A stretch of DNA of 64,000 bases from Bombyx mori (taxonomy: Eukaryota > Arthropoda > Insecta > Lepidoptera > Bombycidae), in assembly GCF_030269925.1 (NCBI RefSeq), contig NC_085107.1, forward strand, positions 14,446,001 to 14,510,000, given 5' to 3'. Position numbers and translations under genes: made by a program. The notes below the pieces were generated by a model. The model was not told the DNA's origin. It worked only from the letters and a program-made list of their open reading frames with translations, and did no database searches. Each line of letters begins with the position of its first letter. The stretch's first letter is position 1. Below, one piece after another: positions 46,701 to 58,700 of the stretch.

Positions 46701-49700
46701 TTCGGGTTTACCAGGGGTCGCTCTACAACTGATGCAGGTGCTTATCTAGTCAAAAATATTTTTAAATCTTGGGAGGAATCACATGATTGTCTTGGAATTT
46801 TCTGTGACTTATCCAAAGCATTTGACTGTGTTGAACATGAAACATTGGTGAGGAAACTACATCACTATGGTATTAGGGATGGTGCATTGGAACTTATTAC
46901 TTCCTATTTATCAGGACGGATACAAACAGTAGATGTGAAAGGTAATAGATCTTCAGGTACCTTGTTGAAAATGGGTGTACCTCAGGGTTCCATTTTGGGT
47001 CCTTTTTTATTTCTAATATATATAAACGATTTACCTAGTTTTATTGAGTCCCGACACGAGGTCGTATTATTCGCAGATGATACATCTTTATTATTTAAAA
47101 TTAAACGACAATTACAAGTCTATGACGAAGTGAATGATGCGATTTCGTGTGTGGTTCATTGGTTCCGTATCAATAACCTATTATTGAATAGTAAGAAAAC
47201 TAAATGTATTAAATTTACTTTAAAATGTATTAAACCATCTTTAAATGTGAGACAAGTGGATAGTGATGTAATTGTTTCTGAGGAATCATTGGAGCTTGTT
47301 GAGTCAACCGTATTTCTTGGTATAACAGTGGACTCCAAACTGCAATGGGGACCTCATATTCATAAATTGGCGAGTAAGCTCAGCTCTGCAGCATACGCAG
47401 TAAAAAAAATTAGAATGTTAACAAACGCGGACACGGCTCGTTTAGTTTACTTTAGTTACTTCCACAGTGTCATGTCCTATGGCATTTTGCTATGGGGCAA
47501 TGCGGCCGATGTAGAAACGATATTTATTCTGCAGAAAAGAGCTATACGCGCTATTTATAACATGCACTCAAGGGAATCCCTGAGGGAGAAATTTAAAGAA
47601 ATTAAAGTTCTCACTATGCCATCCCAGTACATTTTTGAAAATTTGATGTATGTTCGTAAACATATTGAGGAGTTTCCTAAAAAGTCGGACATACATAATA
47701 GAAATACTAGGAACAAACACAAGCTTGTTGTGCCGATGAGTAGGTTACATAAGATACGAAATTCATTCGGGTGTTTGTCTGTGCGCCTGTACAACAAAAT
47801 TCCACAAGATGTTCAGAACCTACATATACATAGGTTTAAGAAAACTGTTAAAGAACATCTGTGCAATAAAGCTTACTATAAAGTCAATGATTATCTAGAA
47901 GATTGCACAAAGTGGGAATGAGTTGCTCGCTCCGGGCATTTCAATATTGTAGTAATTGTTACGTTATAATACTCATTGTAAAAAACTCATATTTAAAAAA
48001 AATAATGTAATATTAAAAAATTTATAAATAATAATTTATTAAAAAAAAAAAAAAAAAACATGCCCGCTGAGTTTCTTGCCAATTCTTCTCAGGACGGAGG
48101 CTAGTTCTTGTGAATTGGCGGTAGTTCTTTTGACGTTCAACAAGTATGTACTTTCATTTATGTTGAATAAAAATTTTTTGATTTGATTTGATTTGATTTG
48201 ACACCTACCTAGGGCCAAGCGAGCCCAGACTCGGGGACTAGCTGAGAAAATCAATGAAATCTAGGGAGCTTCGAAATTCAGCAAACTTTCTGCAAAACGA
48301 GCGCTTAGCCTTCTTCATCGAGCGTCGTTTTTTGAATGGTGTATTAGGTTTTTTATTGTTCATGTTTATTTTTGTCCAGACATTTTATTAGCAAGGAAGT
48401 TTCTGGAAACCGCGCCTTTGTGTTTAGCAAACTAAATTTAAAATATATATGTGTGGGGCAAAATATGTTCGTTTTCATATTTCTTTGTCGGCGTCACAAG
48501 GAGAGAAAGCCTTGATGAAACCAAGTTACTGAACCTATCATGGAGTTTTTCTCAACAGAAAGTACTTAAGCATTTAACACACAAGAATATATTAGTGGAC
48601 TATTGGTAGTTAGATGGACTATTGATAGTTATTGGCTGATATAAGATATTTTTTTTCCGGGCCGAACCTCCTACGAGGTCCCCGCGCATAAGGGTCGCGC
48701 GGGGTAAACATGATATAACATACCCTAACATCGTAGATATAAATACTATTGGTTCAATGATTAAAAACAATTGGAGAGAGAGAGAAGTTACTTTATCGCA
48801 CAATAAAAAATCATCAATGAAAAACAGTCAACGGGCAGATAGGTATAATTGAACAATAAGCGGTCTTATCGCTTCAAGTGATCTCTTCTAGGCAACCGTT
48901 TTTATTTAAAGAAATTCTGAACAAGATATAGCAGGTATTTTGCAATTTACTATTATTGACAATATTTAGAGAGATCTATCGAAACTGACCAAACCTTTAT
49001 GCAAATCATTAAGGAATAATGAAATAAAACAATAAAAAATATAGGTACTATAAATATATACCTACCTACTTACAATATACAATATACTACTTACAACATA
49101 CAGACATAAGTAATATAATGATTTATTATTGTATGTACAATAATAAATCATTCTATTACTTATGTCTCAATATACATACATATAATAAATCAACAGCTTG
49201 CAAAATGTGAAACGTGTATAAGCAAACAGCCCTACTAAACAGAAAAAGTATTGAAATGATCTAGACATTGTTAAAATCAGCAGATATAATTGTCGTCTGA
49301 TTGCGCTACCACAATGTTTTGATTTTCGAATACAGACCAAGCACCAACGTAGGCACACTAGAAATGTTTGGGTAATAAATATAGCTCTATCTATAATTAT
49401 TTGCATTATTTATTCAAACAGCCCTACGAAACTATGTGACAACATAACTATGGGTAAGGAATTAAAATTAGTAACAAAACGCTATCAACGAAATGCTGGA
49501 GGATTAATTGCATTAAATTGTTATTTTACGATAGTTCCACATGTGTATTTCACTTATGAGTAACTTCGGATTTTTTACGACTTAGCCTTTGCTTTTCTTA
49601 TTATATTGTATGAAAATACCGTCCAAGAAAATTAATGTTTTAAGCTGTGACATTGAGCTTCTAAGAGCTACGTGAACAGAAAATCTTATTTGGCTTAGAA

Positions 49701-52700
49701 TTGCTTTTTTTTTTTTTTTTTAATCACCGCATTTCGTCCATGGGACGTTTTTAAATGTGACCAAGACAGAGAATGCAAGGATAGATAGCACCATCTTATA
49801 TATTATTGGAAAGAGATCATCCGTTTCATATTGGAGAAAAGGACACGATCGTCATGCAATACAGTTGAGACAGCTCAATGACTCAAGACCAATGACAGCG
49901 TTCATGCTGCGATATAGGTACCACTTAAGCAACGGCCTCATTGACGGCTGTCCACGGAAGCTTTGTTTTATGTTTTTCCTACATATTTTAGTAAGTATGG
50001 GTTATACTAGATTCATAAAACGAGTTAGGGAACTCACGGGGCTCAGCCTGGCGAATTTGCTAACACTGGCCCTAGCGAGAGCAATACTTCGCAGAATCTA
50101 CCACCGGATCGGAAACGCGATCCGCCGAGAAGATCCGGCGAGAAACTCAGTAAGCTGTGTCTGAGGGTTACGGAAGCTATGATCTTTTTTTTTGTATTCA
50201 AATCGATTCGTGTAATATTCTTCTTTAATAAGTTAGTAGTCGTCATCTGAAGTTAGATTAGTTGATCATTAAGACTGGCAATCCACAAGACTCGACATGT
50301 ACACATTGATCTGTTACAGGGGTTGGTTTTTCGACTTTGTTTTTTTATTAAATACCACATAATAAATTAGCAGTCAAAGCTTCTTGTATACTCATGACTT
50401 TAATGACGTGCTTTTTTCAACGAAATACACACAATGAGGATAAGTAAATATATTATAGAACAGGAAAGACATAGTGACGTTTAAATAAATAATATTGTTT
50501 AGTATCTTCCAAAGTTCACGTAGCCCGTCATTTTTCTGGATTATCTAGGAAACGGCATCAGTAACATTTAGCTAAACCGTTACAGAAAAGTGATCAACTT
50601 CGGTAAGATTTTAGTTGAAATTAGAACGGGGTTTAATTAAAAACAATGTTATCATTATTATAAAATATCATATAATTGTTAAGTGTTTTGATAGAGAAAG
50701 TGCTTTTAGAATGAGTGTTATTTAATAATGTAGGTATGGTAAGTATGTACGCTATCGGCTTAATCGATTTGCATATATTTTTTATAACTTATCAGAATAA
50801 AACCGACCTACTTTCAGTCTGATTATTGCAAAGCGCACTGTTCGACTACCGTTTATTAGTATTTTATTAAAAACTAGCTGACCCGGCAGATTTTGTAGTG
50901 CCTCAATCGATAAATAAAAGACACATCAAGGGGACACATCAAAGGAAAAACAAAATTGTTTGTTTTTATATAATTCCGAGCTTTTTTATATTTTCTCACC
51001 TTTTAAACCTTCCCTGGACTTCCACGAATAATTCAAGACCAAAATTAGCCAAATCGGTCCAGCCGTTCTCGAGTTTTAGTCTCAAATATATTAAGTGTAT
51101 AATCTATGGTTTTAGCGAGACTAACGAACAGCAATTCATTTTTGTATATAGAGATTATTAAAATTTTATGTGAAAGACAAAAAAAAAACGAGGTGGAAGT
51201 GGGGGAGTTTTGGCAAAATGAAGCACCTCTATTTTCACTATATTATTTAGGTATGGCTTTATAACCTTTAATTTCTCAATTTGTTTGAAAATATATAAAT
51301 ATTTATGAAATACAATAATATTAAACGATAAAACTCTTTAAGTATTTAAAACCTACGAGTAGTAACGGAAACTCTGTATCTCTCTCGTACACAGATAAAA
51401 TAAAAATATAAATTAAGATATCTGTAAAATAATTTGATTAAAATGGTATAAAACTTTATTTAAAGACTATTTATCATTAAAAATTTGTTTCAGCGAGCCT
51501 ATTCCTACTTGGTTTTTAATCAAAGAAAAAAAAAAGGCCGATACTTATTGTTGGTGGGATGAAAAAGTATTGCAACGCCCTCTATGTTATTTGTTGGTAA
51601 AGAAATAAAAAACTAACGCATTAGTAAAGTTCAGTTACTATTGACTAGATGGCACTCTCGTTTGATAAGCTTTTCTTATTTGTTGGACTATAATGCCACT
51701 AGATGTCGCTTTAAAAGAATAAATAATTTCTTAATTTTACACATCGTCTTTCACATCTCAAAAATTATAAAAATATCATCAATATAATATTAATATGATC
51801 ATTTGACATAAAATCAGATCAATGAAAATTTAAAAATCTTAACATAAACTTTGGTACCCGCTTGGCTTAGTTATTGCTATATTACATTAACGTTTTTCAC
51901 TGCTTTGATACTTAGGTAATATTGAACATCAGAATAGGTTTTGACTAGTTTCTTTTTGGTTAATAATAATATTTTGTTTTTGTGTTAGCATCATTATATT
52001 TTCTCTTGTGTGGTTCGATATGGGAATGAATATAAATTTCTAAGTCAAAGCCCAATTTAGATACATTATCCATTTTGTCATTGTATTGAATTTTCATTCA
52101 TATTTTTTGTCTTTAATAAGACTCTACTACTAAAGCATATTTTGATTTCAAAAATATTAAAGTTTAGACCCAATATTTGTATTGCATTTAAAATGGATTT
52201 GTCTGTATTAGGTGCCCTGACAAAGGAACGAGTTATTAAATTTCAAACAGACGTTTTTATATTTTATTTCTTGTTTGGAATTTTATGTTTAGTATTTATT
52301 GAATGTATGTTACTTTGTTAACAGTATAATCTTAAATTGTATTTTACACCAATATTGATTAATATTAATCGATCAGTAATTCTCAATTTTAAATCATTGT
52401 GAATGGTATAGTTTGCAAGATAAAAAGTCTCTAAATATCTTTGCCCCACAGCTAAATACTGTAAGACAATCTGTCAGTTGTCTTAATAACATGAGCCGCA
52501 GATCTAAGTTTTTCTACAAACTCTTAATCAACCTCACTGGATTTTGCAATCCAAAGCGATCGCCATTTGGTAAATGTAGATACTTTATTTCGCTGCCAGA
52601 TTATTTCACCGCCCCCCAGACTATTGATCAGAAAAATTGTGAATTTATGATTCGCCTGTAGTGATTGTGACGTCCTATGATATAATAATCATTCATAATA

Positions 52701-55700
52701 TACCCGAGGAAGTTTGAATCACCGTCCGTACTTATTTTTAACGCGAAGCAATATCTATCAAGACCCGGGGTCCGAAGGCACGGTTAACATTCAAAAGAGG
52801 ACTTAATGATAGTAAAAGTTAGCATTAGAGCAGAGCTAAAGAATCATATAATACATTGAATATTAGATGTGTTGTTTTATTTGCGATCATTGACCAATAT
52901 TTCGATTAAATTTAGATTACGATAAAAAAATTGAAACGTCCATTTTATCGCTGTCGCATATAACGATTTCATTTTGATATTATTCCTTAGAATAATCATG
53001 AAATATTATGGATATCACAACGTATTTAACGCTTTCCCACTTTAAGACTTGTTCCTTGGAACTTGGAATCAACTTCTTGCTGGAACTTGGAACCTTCAAA
53101 CTGTAGGGCATGATAACATTGCGTAGAAATAGCAGAGAGCCTTCTTATCTACCGTTGCCTCTATTCCTCAACCTCAACCAGCGGGAAATTGGTACTTAGA
53201 ACGAAATAGAAGTATAGTATTGGCAATAAAATGTCGCTGTGTTAATTCATTATGTAAGTCTTCGAACGTGCAATTCCTGAAACAATATTGATCGCGATTG
53301 AAAGAAACCTTAATTGCACAGCTAATGTGGTTCGACAATATACGATAAATAAATGATGATATTGTTAATGTTCCATGTTCTTCTACTGCCTAAACTTAGA
53401 TTTTACGGGTGTAGTGGGTACCGACATAAATAAGGCAAGAACTGGTACAATTGATATCTAATGAAAATTTCTTTCACAGTACAGTAAAAGTTCTTTACGA
53501 AGCAGGGTATATATGTACAAAGCGTTTACTAAGGATATTCGGTTGGTTACCTATATGTTAGAATCCTTTTTATCAATGTGTGTGTACTGATGTACCGACT
53601 AGAATCGCGAATAAAGAAATCTTTCACGCTTCACGCTTTTTTTACAATAAAATATTTTTTTACTTACTCTATTTTTAATTCAAATTTATTAAAATTTATT
53701 TTCTATTTTTTAGTTGGTTTTTCTATAAAAGCGTGTTTTTTTAAACTATTATTAATTTTTTATAGCTAGTAAACTCACTTAGTTTGTAGTCATTTGTTTT
53801 CTGAACGAATTCCTATACCCGGAGCGTGTTTTTTAGTATTTTTAAACGACATGTATTTCGCTTAAGGGGCGGCTTTCAACTTCAGAAGTCGGTATGAAAG
53901 CTTTTTTAATTAGCTAAAATGGACAAGTAAAACCGAAATTGATCGGTCGGTGACTTTTGTAATTTTCTATTGCCCAAATTCGTTTCGTCATCTTGAAGCT
54001 AAGTTCGCCTAAGTTGTTTTTTAATAAGCGTAGATGGGCGGACGATCCGATTCTCATGGTTTTCATCGGCTGTCGAAACTTATAGAAACTGGGGCGTGAA
54101 TTAAATTGCGGTCTTCCTGTTATTATTATTATTTCAGATTATTTTCTTTGTTATCAACGTTATTATTATTATAGTGTATTAAACACTGCCACGCCTGGGA
54201 AGACGGCAGGACACACTCCGGCGAGGCGGGCAACAATCGGCCGGAGCGTTAGGGACTATTGGGAGAGAAACCGGCGAACTATACGGGCATTGTCGAGCAA
54301 GACTGCTTTTTGCATTTGGGCCACCACCGACTTTTTGTTGAGACCAAGCCTCTCGAGATGTTTTGAGAGGCTTTTAGGGACCAAACCATTCACCGACACA
54401 ACTACTGGGATTATTTCTGTAGATACCACCCTCCACATGTCGGTCACCTCGTGCGCCAGGTCCAAATATTTGGTCTTTTTATCTGCCTCGGCCCGCACGA
54501 GGTTCTCGTCGTAGGGGATGATGATATCCACCAGAAATACCCGAGACTCCGTCTGGTCCATCAGCACGATATCAGGCTTATTCGCAAGAATAGTCCTGTC
54601 CGTAATGATGGGCCGGTCCCAGTAGAGCTTGGCACGGTCGTTTTCGAGTACAGCGTCCGGCTGGTACTTATTTTATTATTATTATTATTATTATTATCCC
54701 AATTACGACTTTGGTCCAATTTCCTGAATCTCAAAAATAAGACTGGTTCGTGCCAGAAACGTATTTCACGTTTCACTAGGTATATTAAAAATAAATTTGT
54801 AGAAGAGCATTCTTAAAATGTTAACTGATCCAAATTAAGAAAACAATCCGGCTGTCCAATTTCAAAACCTAGTATCTGACAAATTTAAAAAAAAGTGTGT
54901 TTTTGCATTTTTCGACCTTGTAGACCATTCTCCACATATTAGGATAGCAAAAACCCCCAAAAATTTGTAAAAAACGAAGTTACACAAAGTCGGAAACCTA
55001 GTATCTACAGTAAAGGTTTTCAAAATGCAAAAATTACAAGATTAGAACATAGTATATAACATCAACCATTTTAAAAACCTAATAAGTGCTTGTAGTTACT
55101 TGGATTTAAAATGGTTCATGCAGATACTAAGGCAATGAAATGGTTGAAATAAACGTCAAAACTCCCGCGAAACTTTAGTAAGTGAGAAAATCGTTGCACG
55201 TTGTTCGTGTTTTTGTCTATAAAATGAGTAAAAATCAGTTTTATAGGTCGAAATTGATCTTGAATGCTTTAAAAGAACAACATGGTGAAATGTAAGTACG
55301 CTTCAGTGTGTTTTATTATTGTCAAGGTTTTTTGTTTTCCAAAATTGCAACCTACTACGACACATAAAGTAAATGAAGGTGCAAATATTCCAGAGGATGT
55401 TAAAACTGCATACGGGGATCACAAAGCTAGAGCAAGTAAAGCAATACAAAAGTATCAAGAAGATGCCTCCCTAGAAAATACTTCCTCTGTGAGATACTAT
55501 TCGATGGATTTACAAAAAGTTATGTTGTTACCCGACATGCCTAAAGTCAAAGAATCGTTTTTCTTGAGTAGAATGATAACTTTCAACTTGACATTTGCAC
55601 CAATCAGAAAGAAAACGAATGTTAATAATATTTGTATTCTATGGCATGAAGCCTGTTCTGGACGAGATGCTCATGACATTGTTAATGCAATTGCAGCAAT

Positions 55701-58700
55701 GATCGAAAAAGAAAGAGATTTTAATCATTTGATATTGTGGTGTGATAATTGCAGAGCTCAAAATAAAAATTGGATCCTCTTTACATCACTTGTTACTATA
55801 ATAATCTCTGGGTTTTTCAATTTAAAAAGTTGGACTTTGTAATACCTACCTAACTAAAGATCACACAAGCATGTCGCTGATGGAGTTCATGGCAATATGG
55901 AGAGGCAGATTAAAAACAAAAGATGCTGTGTACGATTTTGAAGACTATAAGAATGTAATTTTGGGTTGCAAATCGCATATTGAAGTTATCGAATTCGAAA
56001 AATCGTATGAGTGGGTAAAAAAGAAACGCATACCGCGACGCAATGATGACCTTGTTCCCATTAATAATTTTTTGCTTAGTTCTTTGGTTGAAATAATATT
56101 TGTAAATGGGTGCCGTAATATGTTTTGAATGATTTTTAATCTCCGTATTCCGAGTTGAATTCTCTTATTAAAAACACAATCTCTTGATCATGCCAACCTT
56201 AAAAAATATTCCAAGAGGCATTAACGAAAGTAAAAAGGAAGGCATAGTAACAACTTTATTTAGCTTAAAGAAGTTTTGGAGAAGAAGTCTTGGCAAAGTG
56301 TACCGATTAATAATAATCCAGTTAATTTAGTTTCTAGTGGACAAATATTAATAACCGAATAATTTATTTTTATTTGACTGTTTTCAAATATTTTGAGTGA
56401 TTATTTTTTGATTTTTTACTGTGAACAAATAGTGTTTGGTTTCCGATTATGTGTTTTTTTTTTCTTTTTCATTAAAACTGCTTATTTCTGCCCATATTTA
56501 TGTTGTTTTATTCTGTTTTTTCTTACTATGTTTAAAAAATTGCATTTAGTTCCTACTCAGTAAATTCAGACCTAAATGAAAACAAAGCAAGTGATCTTAC
56601 TAAGTCTATTAATTTGCGTTTATCCCCACTCATTATATTTTAGAATTAGATGAAAACAAAGCAAGTGATCTTACTAGGTTTTGAAATTGTCACACTCAAA
56701 AAGTTTGATCTAAGAAAACAATCTTTTTATTAGTAACTGCTCCTCTACGCACATCTTTTGTGATAGACGCATGAAATCTACTTTTTTATAAAGCCTGTTA
56801 TGCACCTCAAATTTTGCAATCACTCTCAAGAAGGTACGACTAATATTATTGAAACGGCACGCTGTCAAAGATATGAAATTGTTTTTCGGCTCTCCTGTAA
56901 AATTTAGTTTTATGCAGATACTGGGTTTTGATATTTCACAGCCGTACGGGTACGTACCGTCTTCATTTTTATTATAATACCCAAAATAATCAACCTTTTC
57001 TACTTGCTCGCTAAAACTCACACTTGTATCTCAAGTAAAACGAGCAAAAATATCCACAAAAGATCATTCGCCAATACAAGTATGTAAATAAAATACGCGT
57101 GTGCTGTCAGCGTACACATCCAAGTTAAAATTGCCTTTATTCCGAAAATGGTGACCGACAGTCGGAAGCCAGTCGCTGTAGCCGAAATTATGGATGAATA
57201 ATTTAAAGTTAAATCACATTTGGTCGATCTTTTCAACGGGCGCATCAGAATGCCCTGGAGGTTGCATAACGGTCACAACTACTTTATCCAGAGTCAAATA
57301 AATAAAATAGATAATTAAGTAATTAAGGGAACAAATCATGCACGCTCTTCTGGCCTCGACTTAGGATTCTCTGTGTTATCGGTACCAGAGACTGAAAAAC
57401 ATACTTATATTCGTTTAAATATATACACGTGTGTATAGATAATAAAAATTGACATCACAGCCTTTTTTACGAAGTAAGGATTACTGGGGGCGGAAAGGCC
57501 TTTTCAGTTTCATTAGGATATGTGGGCGAAAAAAGGCTCAACCAGGAGGGGTGGGATTCGCTAACAGCTGCCCAAACGCCTCCGAGGGAGACCTAACAGC
57601 TCAAAGGCAGCTGCTTCTCGACTGGAGTCATGACCCTCGGTAGATAAAGAATAAGAATTTACATTTACCTGTAATTCGCGACATTTTTATATGTAATTTA
57701 AACTTGAAACATGAGACCAACGCACAAACTCTTGGAGTACCGCTCTTGTTCTTTGTCAAACCAGGAAGCTCATGGTTGCGCTTGTGTACAGAATTCTTAA
57801 CGGTCTTTCAAACAGAAGAAGTGGACTGTATTTTGCGTTGTGCAGTTATGAAACTGTCTTTGACTGTAAATCGAAGAAGCAAAGGAACGCAGTCCGAAAG
57901 AAGAGGTCAAGGAAAGGCCGCCTGCTGGCGTTGTGGGCTATCGAGTCGCTACATAAGTAATTGAAGGATTTCTATATTGCAATACTTGCATCTTGTACAG
58001 ATGCTGTACAGTTCTAATCCATAATGTATTAGTCCATCCAATAAATATTTAAATCTTTTAATAAACACAAAAAAATTCTAATGTCATGTGTTCGCAGTGA
58101 CTGCCAATTTTTTTCATATTGAATGTCTTCTAGCTTCTCGCGAAGTGAATTAAATTAAGCAATTTAGGTCACGGGGGCTTGATGACGAAATAGATGGAAT
58201 GTTCAATACCTATTATATTAAAGCAAAAAAAAACACGTGTGGTACTCGGGAACTGCCGCGGTAAAGCTATTGTCTAGCATTTTTTATTAACTTATACAAT
58301 AATAAAATAAGACCACGCTATATTTATAAACATTAACAAAAGCAAAAAAATAACTGTCCCCTTCACATTCATAAGCTAGACCGCGAGAGAGAGAGATGGG
58401 CAGACTTTTCATGATGCGCATGCAGTGCGACGTCACGCCGCGCGCTTATTCACAAACACTACACAAGCGCAACGTGTGAATTTGTTGAACGCGAGCTACA
58501 TGGTAGGCGGAGTGAGGGTGTTAGGTTTTATTTTCGTTACGGAATTTCTTGATTCGGTTGCCGCGCTCAAAGCCCGCGATATAAGCTATGCAATAGCTTA
58601 AAAAAACTTAATTAAATTTGAGACGCTGGCGTGTATACCATTGTTGATTCAAGTCACGGTGCTTTTAGTGTAGTTCTGAACGAGTTTACGAACTACATGA

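Noticed and set aside
49757..50164. A 135-residue gene
   Set aside because: Its C-terminal half is antisense to a family B repeat; the rest has no recognisable domain.
52413..52661. A small secreted-like protein gene
   Set aside because: No signal sequence, no domain, and lies inside a transporter intron.
54290..54816. Plus-strand frames over the LINE fragment
   Set aside because: They are antisense to the minus-strand frame that has the conserved LINE sequence.
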